Of a stretch of 64,000 nt of DNA, positions 45,286 through 56,240 are shown piece after piece; the stretch's first letter is position 1; the number at the start of each line of letters is the position of its first letter. A program made the translations under genes and the position numbers. Source of the stretch: Mixophyes australis. Its lineage: Eukaryota > Chordata > Amphibia > Anura > Limnodynastidae. Location: assembly GCA_036250195.1 (NCBI GenBank), contig JAVHZZ010000004.1, forward strand, positions 158,377,227 through 158,441,226, given 5' to 3'. The notes below the pieces were generated by a model. That model saw only the letters and a program-made list of their open reading frames with translations. It made no database searches and was not told the DNA's origin.

Positions 45286-45680
45286 ATAGTTTTCTATTTT
45301 ACTCCTAGTGGAGAGAGGATCTGATGCAGACAGATACCAAACTGCCTTTGTCCATTTCAATTTATATTGTACAGTATATAACGGCTGAATTTATTAGTAT
45401 TTTATACAAGTGGAGGGGGGCCTAGAGAGACAGAAACCAAACTGGCTTTCTCCATGTCAATTAATATTGTACAGTCTATAACGGCTGGATTTTTTGGTAT
45501 TTTATACAAGTGGAGGGGGGCCTAGAGAGACAGAAACCAAACTGGCTTTCTCCATGTCAAATAATATTGTACAGTCTATAATGGCTGAATTTTTTGTTTT
45601 TTTAAAAAAGTGGAGGGGGGCCTATAGAGACAGAAAGCAAACTGTCTTTTTCCATTTCTTTACATATTTAACTATGAGTG
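45220..45680. repeat. Second ~100-bp tandem array in the same hAT element
   Basis: Units with CAGA(T/A)ACCAAACTG, TTTCTCCATGTCAA, AATATTGTACAGTCTATAA, CGGCTGAATTTTTT and AAGTGGAGGGGGGCCTA recur at 45228, 45331, 45431, 45531 and 45631. The period is 100-103 bases. The sequence is unrelated to the first array, although the period is the same. Confidence 0.92.
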
Positions 45681-46817
45681 TAGGGTGTAATATACATCCA
45701 AAGACGATGGCTGCATTGCCAATATGCATAGATGGAGAGGAAGACAATCTGTTTTGTGTGTAGAATAAATGAAGGCCTACCAACGAAGAATTAAACAGTT
45801 TTTTTGGATGATTTATTACCTCAACAATTAGATTACTTATCTCTAAAACAGTTGGAGCACTAAATTGGGTTATTTTAGGCACAAAAACATGTATTTTCCA
45901 ACAAAATAGCAAAACAAAACCAAACAAAACCAAAACCAAAACCAAAACACGCAATGGCGGTTTTGCAAAACCAAAACCAAAACCAAAACACGACGGTAAT
46001 CCAGATCTAAAACCGAATCCAAAACCAAAACACGGGGGTCAGTGACCATCTCTAGTCCTAGCACAGTATGAGTAAGAATAGTCTGAAAAAAATGTATAGC
46101 TATTTCCACAATCCTGAACACTCACTCTACTACTAATATAATGGGCCACAGACAGAAGGGAGACAACTGCAAACCAGGAACAAACAGTAGGGGAAAGGTT
46201 TGCAAACAGAGTGATAAGATTAACAACTCAAATACAGACATGGATGACCTGAGGGAAGATCGGAGTAGACTAGAAAAACTATGATCATTTTTTCCCCCCA
46301 TTCTATGGGTTCAGTGTATTTGAAACCAGGAGTGTTTTGGCCATGCACACTGAAAATACTGTTCAAATACCTGAAACTGTCTGACCCAGATTGCTTATCT
46401 GCAGGACTGCAACATTTGTGCTTTTCACGGCTAAACATTTGGTGATGATTGTGTTAACCTGCTTATAATAACTTCTGCACACTGGACAGTACTATACAAG
46501 AGTAGATTCAAACGGCAGCATATAAACACTGGGATTTACAGACAGAAATAGTTAAGAGTTAAATCACTGGTTTTGTGACAGGTTGAAGTTAAGGGGAAAT
46601 GTTTCTCCCCACCACCTGAGAGTGATTCAGCTTCAAAGATGCAACTGTAAAAGCTCAGTGTCCAGGTGACAAGGAGTCTTCCCTTTCAGTTTGGTTTCTG
46701 CCAAGTTCACTCTACTAATAAAGATTTAATGTAAATTGCTGCGGGCGGATTGAATACATCTTCTCTTCTACACTTTTCAGATAGTCACCTGCTCACGTAT
46801 TTTGGTTTAGGTATTTA

Positions 46818-49121
46818 GGTACACACTGGAGAATTTTCCTACTGATGTGTTATCTACAGTGACTTTACCTTCGACCAAAGGTCCGGTCGCTCGGATGATT
46901 AATGCATACACACTAGTCACCTTTTAGACGATTAACAAAAGATCGACCATCCGGGCAGCGACTTTTCACAGCCATATTGCTGTGAGCGAAAATTAGAATT
47001 TTGTACAAACTGAAATGACTTATGAGGTCCATGTAACAGTATTCCCCCAAAATTTAAATAAAGAGCAGAGCATGTCCAATAGTAACCACCCCAAACTTCA
47101 TAAAAAAGCCAAGGCCTTCACTCCCAATGCTCCATTCTGTACAGGTACCACCACTGATTGGTCCACAACTGAAAGGAACGGCCATGTCTGAGTGTATAAA
47201 TTTACAGAGGAGCCTGTCTGGCGCCAAAGGACAATAGAAGATGGCGGATGAAGAGCAGTCGTCGCTGGGTGTGCGAGAAGAAGAGAAAAAAATTGTAGAA
47301 ACAGTGGTGGGGAGGGAGAAGAAGAAGAAATACAATTAACGGGCGTGAAAAGAGCAAAGGCAATGAGCCCGAGAGAGGTGGAGATGAAGGTAAAAGTACT
47401 GGACCAGTACGACTACGACTGCCAAAAGAGAAAATACTGAAGTGTTAATACCAGAAAGGAACTAATTATGCAGAAATTACTAAAATAAATTAAGGAGAAA
47501 CCTGGAAAGAACATAAATAAATTTCAAGTACAGAAGCATTGGCCAGATCTAAAAAAGAAAGAACAACGGAGACTGATGCGAATCAGTAGAAACATTAAAT
47601 AAGTGAGTTTGACATGTTGTGCAACTGTTTCAAGGACTTGTTAGTGAATTTGTAGATGAACGACTGACATTAGTATATGGTATATTGAAAATGTTGTATT
47701 ATTTCCAGAAAGAAGAATGCACGATGACATGTGCTGCGTAGTTACCAAAAATTTTAAAGCTGAACATGTAATTGTTAAAGCAGAAAAAATAGATACCGAA
47801 TTTTAAGGAAAGAAAAGACGTATTAAAAGAGGGTGTTTGAAGTCACATGTGGAGGCTGTAAAATGTTTTGGGGAGAAATGTATACCGTTATAATAACCAA
47901 AATGACGCCTGTTTTACAGAACTTATGGAGGTAAAAGGCACCTTTGCAGAGATGAAACAATAGGGACCAAAGCATAAACTTATTAACGAGCAGTGTACAA
48001 GGTGAGCAAATGGGACTTTACTTGGTGTTGGAAAAGAAATTAACTTTATTAAAGATAGAGAAGTTAAATGCTAAACATATTTTTTTTCCCGTTTCTCGTA
48101 GACAAAATCGTCATATCGGACGAAAGTTCTGAAGGAGAAAAGAATGTTGGTTTCCCTTTGAATGGTGAGGTTGAAAAGATGGGAAAGCTTGACCAATATT
48201 TGAAAGAATTAAGGGCAAACATCAGTGATTTTTTAAAAAAAATATCAAAAAACTAGAAAATAGAAAAATAAGGTTATGCCACAAAGCACTAGCCACATAA
48301 ACCATTAAAAAGTCCAATGTTATACTGCTAATATAAATATGTTGAAAACTTTATATATTTTAACTGTTCATTTTTTCTTCAGTAAATCTGTTGGATTTAC
48401 AATGTGTGGTTTATTCTGTGTATTTTACAAATATATGCATTAACAAGTAAATAAAGATTCGATTAGAAAACAGGTGTCCTAATATGCAAAAAGACATATA
48501 TAAAATACACATCTATGCACTTCTATAGGAAGTACAGTGCACTTCTATAGGATATACATAAATTTATATAGTTATGCAGGTAGACAAATGTAACACACAT
48601 ATTTTGCATTTTTTTCATGTGTATTGAGTGTACAATCAAGTGACACATAGCTATAATTATGGAGGCATTCATAATCAATACACATAGAAGTAAAAAAAAA
48701 ATTTTTTTTTCCATAACACTACACTGACAAAGGTTTATAATTAAACTGGCAGACATATGCTGTAAGCATTAATGCTATTACTGCTAGAAGCACCTTAAAG
48801 CCAAATGAGTGGCGTGCGGACACCGCACCACGTGGGACTGGTTCAGGCATCAGAAATTAACATACACCAAAGGAGTGTCAACCAAAGGAACTATCGGCAG
48901 TTGCTTGTGGACCAATCGTAAACTTATACACACTACATAATCGTTAGGTGGCTTGGTCAGAAAATATTAAACAATGCGACCAATCAAATGAGTCGGCAAT
49001 CAACACTTTGGAATGACTTTCTACCATTATGTAACTATACACAATAACCCGACTTCCAACTGAACGGTCATATGTCTGCTGATTTCCCCAATTATTGGCT
49101 GAAAATTCTCCAATGTGTACC
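46818..49121 (+). mobile_element. 2.3 kb Harbinger-type element with only a Myb/SANT gene
   Basis: Ends GGTACACACTGGAGAATTTT and AAAATTCTCCAATGTGTACC are inverted repeats of ~21 bases with one mismatch. TTA flanks both sides (46815-46817 and 49122-49124), the usual PIF/Harbinger target. Inside it carries the Myb/SANT-like gene remnant (47241-48256) and an AATAAA signal at 48450. I found no DDE transposase. It is related in its end sequence to the short elements at 42007 and 50908. Confidence 0.88.
47241..48256 (+). pseudogene. Harbinger Myb/SANT-like DNA-binding protein gene, broken
   Basis: A TATA-like TATAAATT near 47195 precedes the ATG at 47241 (MADEEQSSLGVREEEKK). After a frame change the text continues LTGVKRAKAMSPREVEM, VLDQYDYDCQKRKY, stop, SVNTRKELIMQKLLK, stop, IKEKPGKNINKFQVQKHWPD, LKKKEQRRLMRISRNIK and stop at 47600. 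The block KHW.DLKK.E..RL is the third-helix region of the Myb/SANT-like protein that partners the Harbinger transposase. A later exon (acceptor AG at 48100-48101) encodes DKIVISDESSEGEKN, KMGKLDQYLKELRANIS and ends at TAG 48254-48256. The two stops and the frameshift make it a pseudogene. A middle exon (47710-47960) is possible but unclear. Confidence 0.75.
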
Positions 49122-49124
49122 TTA

Positions 49125-50907
49125 CTCAAATAACAAGCAATGTACTGTATTAGAATGTCAATTTGCCAGGGTATCCTTATCAAAGATCTTTACTGGTTCT
49201 TGTGCCACACTTTTTGCTTAAAAACATAGATAACGGAATAAAGAAGTCAATTAATTACAAGAACTGTAATACTGGGCTAATACTTCCTCTGAAAACCAGA
49301 TTATTATAACCTTCTAGTAATTAATTTAGATAATTCACCAAAGGGCCAGTACCATGGTTTGTATACAATTTAAACCCTATTCATCACAATCATTCAGTCA
49401 TAATCTTCCTCTGTTCTAATTGACAAGTCAGCTCCCTGTTCCACTCACATGTGTTATACAATTACTTTTGTTTCAATTGTTTCTTGCCTCCAGTTTGTAT
49501 CTTAAATACACATTATCTTTTAAATATCTCCTACAAATTGAAATCTCATTTTTGTAGATACAACATTGTGCTTATCATGCAGCTGTGATGCTTGTTCCCA
49601 ATGCTTTTAAGCTTGTCCACCATTCTAGAATGATTGCTGTATTGCCATGCACATTTTGCTTAAGGAATAGAAAAGTATGTATAGTAACAGTTTTCTGAGA
49701 TAGACCACAATTAACCATTTGTAACTTGTATCACTAGGTAACTTTTATAGCATTCTCTCTCATGCAGCAATCCACACAGTTCTGTATAATACAGAATACT
49801 AGTGTCAAAGTATTGGCTTTTCTTTTCTATATTCATAGCTATTGTAACTGGGAAATGTTTTCATGTCTGTATGGCAGCTAACGAGTGCCATAGGACTACA
49901 AGCGGACAGGGATATTAGGAAAAGGTATCAGCAGTGAATAATTCCTTCTAAATACTATCTGCTGTAAGCAATAGCATGGTGTAATTGGGTACTTGGTCAC
50001 ATAAATAAATAATCAGTATGAACGTTAATACAATGATTATGTTCACATGGATAATCAGCAGGGTGCTAAAATTACTTAACTACTCAGTTGTTGTTTTTTT
50101 TTAATTTAATTGAGCTGCAGTCTTTCAAAGTACAGAAGTCAGCACTATTGTATCACGGACTATGCAAAATCGGACATATATGTTTTTGTTTTAGGTTAAC
50201 GCTTCTGTGCACATCAGGGTGTGTGAGAGCTAAACTTAATAAATAACTCTATTTTTGTTCCATCAGTAAAAAAGGTCTTCAACAACATGATGTCATATTT
50301 GCAACAATAATAAATAGAAAATCTAGAGCAATGAAATGGCTCTTCTGTAGCCTTAAATAATAGTTTAATTTATTAAAAATGCTGTCACTTTGGCAACTTT
50401 TACCAATAAGGAGAAGGTTAATATAGAAACATGTTAAGGTAAAATAAATGTAAATCTTTGCTATGAGAGGTGGAATGTATTAAACATTCTGAGGAAACTC
50501 CATTTCTGATCAAGTATAGTGATAACAATAAAAATAATATTGAAAGAGCTGTAATTTACTGTTGGATATTTGTAGACCAGTAGGGGTAATCCAATGATTA
50601 ACCTGGTATTTCAATTCATTTTTTCTTTATAACGTTAGGAGTCTAAGCTCAGTGTATGCACGCCCAGCCATATCAACTGCAAGATCAATGTCATTGTGCA
50701 TGTTTGTGTTTTTGCATATGGTATACTTAAAATAGTACCTATTGTGCTGAACATGACCATAGCTGTGGTCTATATGTGGCTCCTTTCACTCTTGCCCTTT
50801 GTGTGGTGCTGCATAGATGTTGCACTGATATGTTATTTAAATTATATAAAAAGTTGGTTGTTTTGGTACTACATTGATTCACATCAGTTTCTGTTGCTGT
50901 TAAAGTC
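49125..50907. other. AT-rich sequence, nothing recognised
   Basis: No element ends, arrays or domain-bearing frames seen. An 85-codon hydrophobic frame (50696-50953) runs into the next element and is probably fortuitous. Confidence 0.5.
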
Positions 50908-51116
50908 TAGATACACTGGAGAATTTGCTCAACACCATTCCATCGTTTATTGAGATTTTTAGTCCAGTTATAAAATCAAATGAAACGATATGATGTGCTT
51001 TGTTACAATAAAACATGATGGTGGGAGCGTACACACTAATGCAATATCGGACCTAACAGTCGTTTATCATGTGGGCACGACAATCTGGGGGAAAACCTGT
51101 AGTGTGTACCCATCCT
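50908..51116. mobile_element. Short Harbinger-type MITE, relative of 42007-42426
   Basis: Left end TAGATACACTGGAGAATTTG, right end GTAGTGTGTACCCATCCTA. The interior shares AAATCAAATGAAACGATATG, GGGAGCGTACACACTAATG and CAATATCGGA with the 420 bp MITE. The left tip resembles the 46818 element, whereas the right tip resembles 42007. No clear duplication was seen. Confidence 0.65.
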
Positions 51117-51891
51117 AGCCTAGCCCCTACAAATTCAGACTTGCTGTTTGAAAAACAAAATATTTGGATGAAGCAGGTAAACTAATAATTTCTGCACATT
51201 CCGACCAGATGCGATGCGAATCGTATGCAACGTAACTTTTATTATACAATTAATAAGAATGTGTTTAATAGTTCTTATAATATAAAATATATTGTGGTGA
51301 ACAAAGTGCCAAATAATGTCTCTAAATTATATCGTGTTTGTTATCACTCCGCTTGCAATTTAATGAGAACTCTTCTGGTGCGTTCGCATTTCGCGAAATG
51401 CTAGTTATGAATAATATAATTTTTCCACACTCAAATAGCAAGCACTCAAGGATCATTAAGAACCAGTTTAAACGAGGCTAGAGGCAGGAATCTGGAGTAA
51501 GGACATCTGGCATTCCTGAGAACAATGACCAGAAGAATCCACCAATGTCAGGTCGAGTATCAGAGAGTGCATGACCCTTCAACCAATGAATGAAGACTTT
51601 ACAATTAGAACTGTGTGTCAGTTTGATGTCACTACATTTACAACTGTACTGTGTATAAATGTAAGCTCTTGTTGTTGGAGGCCAGAGCGTTCTGATTGAA
51701 GCTTGAGTTGGTGTTGACTGTTCACACGCGTATGTATAAAACCTTCTGTGCTTTAGAACCACAGCAATCGCATCGGAAATTTTTATGGGTAACGATAATA
51801 CGGACATAAAATTGCTTATACTGTCCGACATGTGGGAGCTTGTTGAGCTGTGGTACTTGGGAAATCAATGGATGTGGCCAGGATATGGCAC
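51117..51891. other. Sequence without recognised gene
   Basis: A minus-strand frame of 117 codons (51478-51831) has no recognisable domain. Nothing else seen. Confidence 0.45.
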
Positions 51892-51990
51892 TTAGGGGGG
51901 TATTCAATTGTTCCTCCAGCCGCCGGAAAAACTAGCTTGTTAAAACTATTACCGTTTATACGGTAATATTGCGCGCAAAAACCATTAATA

Positions 51991-53502
51991 TTATTATTAT
52001 TATTTATTTATAAGGCGCCACAAGGTTTCTGCAGCGCCGAACACAGTACAAACAATGAACAGTACAGGGAATAACAGTACAGAACAATAAACGAGTAATA
52101 CAGAGACTTCAGATGCTCCAGGAAAATCAAGGATATTGAGGTTGGAGCAGAAGAGAAGGTAGAGAGACAGGAGGGAGAAGGGCCCTGCTCATTAGAGCTT
52201 ACATCCTAAAGGGAGGGCAACAGACAATTGGCACAGAGGGAGTAAGAGGAGGGGAGCAAGCGCACCCTTTTCAAAGGTGGATCCAGGAGATGAGAGCGAG
52301 CATGGAAAGAGGGTTAAGTGGAGGGCTGGTAAGCCTTGAGGAAGAGATGAGTTTTGAGTGCCCGTTTGAAGGAGCACAAGTTAGGGGATAGACGGATGGA
52401 GCGAGGGAGATCATTCCAGTGCAAGGGGGCAGCTCGGGAGAAGTCTTGAATTCTGGAGTGGGATGAGGTTATTAGAGTGGAGGAGAGGCGACGGTCATTG
52501 GCCGAGCACAGGGAACGGGCGGGAGTGTGAATGGAGAGGAGATTGGAGATATAAGGTGCAGTAGACTGGGAGAGGGCCTTGTAGGTGAGGGTAAGAAGTT
52601 TGAAAAGAATTCGATAAGGGAAGGGGAGCCAGTGAAGGGCAAGGCAGAGAGGGGAGGCAGAAGAGGAGCGGCGAGAAAGGAAGATAAGCCTCGCCGCCGC
52701 ATTAAGTATAGAACAAAGGGGGGCAAGGCGAGAGCGGGGGAGGCCGGTGAGGAGAAGATTGCAATAGTCCAGCCGGGAAATGATGAGCGCGTGGATAATA
52801 GTTTTGGTTGCTTCATTAGATAGGAAGGGCTGGATGCGGGCAATGTTACGAAGTTGAAAGCGACAGGATTGCGCAAGAGATTGAATGTGGGGGTAAAAGA
52901 GAGGGAGGAGTCGAGGGTGACGCCCAGGCAGCGTAGTTGGGGGACGGAGGAAATGGTGGAGTTGTTAATAGTGATGGAGAGATCCAGATGGGATAAGGAC
53001 TTAGACGGAGGGAAAACAATAAGTTCTGTTTTTTCAATGTTAATTTTGAGAAAGCGAGAGGACATCCAAGAGGAGATGGCAGAGAGGCAGTCAGATACAC
53101 GAGAGAGGAGGGGAGGGGAAAGATCAGGTGAAGAGATGTAAAGTTGAATATCATCGGCGTATAGGTGATACTGAAGGCCAAATGAGGTGATGAGAGCACC
53201 AAGAGAGGAAGTATAGAGTGAGAAGAGTAGAGGGCCAAGAACAGAGCCCTGAGGGACTCCTACAGGGAGGGCAGAGGGGGGGGGGGAGGATGAACCAGAC
53301 ATAGATACAGAGAAAGAGCGGTTGGCGAGATAGGAGGTGAACCATATAAGGACAGAGCCAGAGAGACAGAGAGAGTGAAGTGTCTGCAAGAGGAGGGGGT
53401 GGTCCACAGTGTCAAAGGCTGCGGATAGGTCCAGGAGGATGAGCAGGGAGAAGTGACCCCTGGATTTAGCAGAGAGGAGATCATTTGTTACATTCATTAA
53501 TC
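51991..53502 (-). mobile_element. Young L2/CR1/Rex-type LINE, 5'-truncated, with reverse transcriptase
   Basis: Minus-strand insertion with a 7-bp duplication ATTAATA (51984-51990 and 53503-53509). The 3' end lies on the left: (ATT)n, then on the minus strand GGCGCTGCAGAAACC and AATGAGCAGGGCCC. The coding part covers the reverse transcriptase palm to the C-terminus. The endonuclease and 5' region are missing. It carries few disruptions and is the youngest LINE here. Confidence 0.92.
52329..53497 (-). pseudogene. LINE reverse transcriptase, one-base frameshift
   Basis: Open from 53497 on the minus strand: [16 protein letters not shown] (motif A with its Asp), [16 protein letters not shown] (motif B), [12 protein letters not shown] (YADD box), [12 protein letters not shown] (motif D region) and [15 protein letters not shown] single missing base near 52878 then shifts the frame. 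Reading on in the shifted frame gives [60 protein letters not shown] and KTHLFLKAYQP to the expected stop near 52329. The catalytic aspartates are present. The protein would act in target-primed reverse transcription in the nucleus. 5' truncation has removed the N-terminal part (endonuclease). Confidence 0.9.
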
Positions 53503-53519
53503 ATTAATACGGTAGTTTA

Positions 53520-53572
53520 CTCGCTGAATTTCATCTCGCAGCTCAGGGAGCTGCGAGATGAAATCCAGCGAG
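53520..53572. repeat. Hairpin within the Harbinger-type element
   Basis: CTCGCTGAATTTCATCTCGC and its inverse (GCGAGATGAAATCCAGCGAG) with GAGCTGC/GCAGCTC at the tip. Only one mismatch in the arms, so the foldback is recent or maintained. Confidence 0.92.
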
Positions 53573-53634
53573 TAATTACCGTATAAACGGTAATAGTTTT
53601 AGAGTGCTCGAGGAACAATTGAATATGCCCCTTA

Positions 53635-54929
53635 GGGTTTAACAGTGACACAGATAGTCCTGGGTCCTCATTTTCTAGATGATTCGGCACTAAATTGTGT
53701 TGTTTAATAAGGGGCTTATCACAGCAGATCCACTCTAATTCTGAATGTTCTACCCCATATTGACCAGTGCAATTTAGTTCAGAATCCCCCATACAAGTGG
53801 GCATAGCTATGCAAAACACTTTATTATAGAAATGGTTAGGATGAGTGGTAAGACAAATAAATACATACAAAGGACACAAGAGCACACGCAGGATCCGACA
53901 CTATATAAATAAATGTGAATTAGAAGAATAAGAAGAATATACAATTATATATAATTCATTATTAAAATTTGTTGTTAAAAAACATTTTAAAAGATAAATT
54001 TGTTAAAAGAAAACATTTTAAAAGATAATTTTGAGATGAATTTCCATTTTTTTCAATAAGTGATTTGCTAGCTCCAAATAACTGAGATTCATGTTTTGCT
54101 CAGGTTAACGCTCTACATAATATGTCCAGCAAAACGTAAAATATTGTAAATATTTGTTTTGAATTAGTAGTAATAGAAATCAGAAAGCTTCCATTATCAT
54201 AAGATTTATATTTTTAACAATTCAATTGAGTTTCTCTTGTTTTATTGTATGTTAAACAGTCTAAAGCAAATCTTTCTGCTCTAAGTGAGGCTCATGCTTC
54301 TACAATGCCACACAACTGATTTACACTGACACAGTAAATAGAAGAGACTGACAAAGCTAAATGTTATTCTTCTTCCAAAGTTTGTCTTTAAATCAAGTAG
54401 CAATAGAAAAACAAGCAAACAATGTATTCACAAGCAGTGAGCTGTGGACAAAAAACACATTTTTTAAAAGAAATGTCAACAGCTCTTATTGTCTTTAGGA
54501 CCAAACAATGTTTTGCTCTTTTCATACATCAATACCAAAAGCCCTGGGGTATCTGTAAAACAAACAATCCAAGTGGTAATCATACTAATATTTTGTTTTG
54601 TATCTTTCAGTTTACCTCTTTGCATATGTAACATGAAAACATTTGCATTACAAAACCCCTTGATAGTGATACATTGATGCAGTCTTTCCACAATTCTATA
54701 TTTATGCAAAAATAAGACATCTAGTAAAATAACATACAAACCGTAAAGCATCACATGAAATGTGTGTATCCAATTATGCAATTATTCAGCACTACATAAC
54801 ACAGTATTCTACAATTGCACTCTTTCCCTTCTTTCTCTCTTCCTCTCTCTCTCTCTCTCTCTCTCCCCCGAATCTCATGACAGATAAATCACTTGTATGA
54901 AAAACTGAGTACAACACATGATTCATCAT
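53635..54929. other. AT-rich sequence with a (CT)n run
   Basis: No gene recognised. A (CT)n microsatellite lies at 54831-54866. A minus-strand frame of 122 codons (53517-53885) partly overlaps the MITE and has no domain. Confidence 0.5.
54831..54866. repeat. (CT)n microsatellite
   Basis: About 14 CT units with an early TCTTCC interruption. Confidence 0.93.
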
Positions 54930-55026
54930 CATCACCATCAATCATCAACATTTATTTAATAGCGCCAGCAAATTCCGTAGCTCTTTTCAATTGGGAACAA
55001 ACAGCAATAAAACAATACTGGGTAAT

Positions 55027-55222
55027 CAGGGGCGGATGCAATATTCCACGTTTGTACCCGCGGCCGCATCTGATGACATGAGATGCGGACGCGTCAGCGC
55101 ACAGGCGGCCACATCACATGACAGGGGATGCGGCCGCATCATCAATGACGCGGCCGCATCCCCTGTCATGTGATGCGGCCGTCTGTGTGCCCCCCGGGCT
55201 TCCCTCTCCAAGCCAGCGCCTG
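55027..55222. mobile_element. Short hAT MITE with NotI-type palindromes
   Basis: Tips CAGGGGCGGATGC and AAGCCAGCGCCTG, with a perfect 8-bp duplication TGGGTAAT (55019-55026 and 55223-55230). Inside, CATCACATGACAGGGGATG faces its inverse, and GATGCGGCCGCATC occurs as a perfect palindrome. Inserted in the tail region of the LINE. Confidence 0.92.
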
Positions 55223-55620
55223 TGGGTAATACATACAGACAGAAAGGTAAGTGGGCCATGCTCGCAAACTCACAATCTATGGGACAATGGTAGTTTGATA
55301 CACAAGGGTAAGTGCTACAACATATTGCATATTTTTCCAGCTAGAATGCAAATGTATAAAGTATAGATTGGGCTGTATGATCAGTCACACAGAAATGTTG
55401 GTCAGAGGATTGTTGTCTTGTGTTAGCTGTGTAGAGGTTGGTAATAGGGTAACCTAGGGAGAGTAAGATGCTGGTAGAGGAATATCATAAGCTTGTCTGA
55501 GGAGGTGGGTTTTCAAGGAACGCTTGACGGTTTGAAGACTAGAGGCAGGGCCTGATCAACCACTAGGCTGACCAGGCTGCAGCCTGGGGCGCTGGGTCCT
55601 GGGGGGCGCTGCACTGTGGG

Positions 55621-55690
55621 TATTTTTTTTAAAAAAAATTTTTTTTTTTTTTAAATTTTTTTTTTTTTTTTAAATTTTTTTTTTTTCTTC
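55621..55690. repeat. Poly(T)/poly(A) block
   Basis: Alternating runs of T and A of 7-17 bases, followed at once by a G-rich stretch. Confidence 0.95.
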
Positions 55691-55885
55691 ATTCATTTTT
55701 TTTTCGGGGTGGGGGAGGGGGGGGTCGCCGCGGGGGGTGGAGGGCTCGACGATCAAAAGCATAGGTGGTCAGTGGTTAGCAACACACAGCCAATCGCCAG
55801 GCTGCCTGTTGCTGTGCAGCAGACAGGAAGCAGGACGTCTTCACTTCCTATCTGCTGATCTGAGGAGAGGAGCGACGCTGGCACA

Positions 55886-56240
55886 AATATAGGGAGGGGG
55901 GGGAACTGCCCTGCATATCTATAGGGAGGGAGGGGGGAACTGCCCTGCATATCTATAGGGAGGGGGGGGGGAACTGCCCTGCATATCTATAGGGAGGGGG
56001 GGGGAACTGCCCTGCATATCTATAGGGAGGGGGGGGGAACTACCCTGCATATCTATAGGGAGGGGGAGGAACTACCCTTTATATCTATAGGGGGGGGACT
56101 ACCCTGCATATCTATAGGGAGGGAGAGGGGGGACTGTCATGCATATGTATAGGGAGGGAGAGGGGGACTGTCATACAAATCTATAGGGTGGGAGGGGGGG
56201 GGCTGCCATGAAAATCTATAGGGAGGTAGAGAGGTTGATA
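55886..56240. repeat. ~33-bp G-rich minisatellite
   Basis: Units CATATCTATAGGGAGGG plus a run of G (4-10) and AACTGCCCTG repeat about ten times with drift (ACTACCCTG, ACTGTCATG). The plus strand carries several close runs of three or more G per unit, so G-quadruplex formation is plausible. Confidence 0.92.

Larger units (their letters stand above)
42850..46054 (+). mobile_element. 3.2 kb hAT element with a 100-bp tandem array
   Basis: Ends TAGAGATGGGCGGGTCC and GGTCAGTGACCATCTCTA are inverted over the first ~9 bases (YARNG-type hAT tips). A perfect 8-bp duplication GTCCTAGC flanks it (42842-42849 and 46055-46062). In order it holds a left subterminal region with palindromic GGTTCTCCGAGAACC, a TATA-type promoter (43022), a 1.4 kb array of 100-bp units, a broken N-terminal coding region (44625-45285), a second 100-bp array and a right end rich in CAAAACC repeats. 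The catalytic part of a hAT transposase is absent, so it is non-autonomous. Related ends occur at 61521 and 62247. Confidence 0.92.
41978..46110. repeat. Diverged local tandem duplication, both copies carrying insertions
   Basis: Copy A (41978-42652) and copy B (42652-42849 continuing at 46055-46110) share CTGGACTC, TTTAGTCTTCATG, GATTGA-type blocks, GATATCCGTCAG/GTATCTGTCAG, TCATGATAGTGG, AACCCA(A/G)TGAAA, GTGTAGTCA, CAGGTCCTAGCA and GAATAGTC. Copy A carries the Harbinger-type MITE at 42007-42426, and copy B carries the hAT element at 42850-46054. Each copy therefore supplies the empty site for the other's insertion. Confidence 0.75.
51895..53631. mobile_element. Harbinger-type foldback element, split by a LINE
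   Basis: Left end GGGGGGTATTCAATTGTTCC and right end GGAACAATTGAATATGCCCC are inverted, with TTA on both sides (51892-51894 and 53632-53634). Inner arms share ACTATTACCGTTTATACGG and its inverse. A further palindrome (53520-53572) lies in the right half. Removing the LINE (51991-53502) leaves an element of about 220 bases without coding capacity, a foldback MITE. Confidence 0.9.

Noticed and set aside
50696..50953. Hydrophobic 85-codon frame as a membrane protein
   Set aside because: It runs into a MITE end at 50908 and has no start context or homology that I can recognise.
52527..53141. Plus-strand frames over the LINE at 52-53.5 kb
   Set aside because: They are shadows of the minus-strand reverse transcriptase, which has the YADD and motif A/B signatures.
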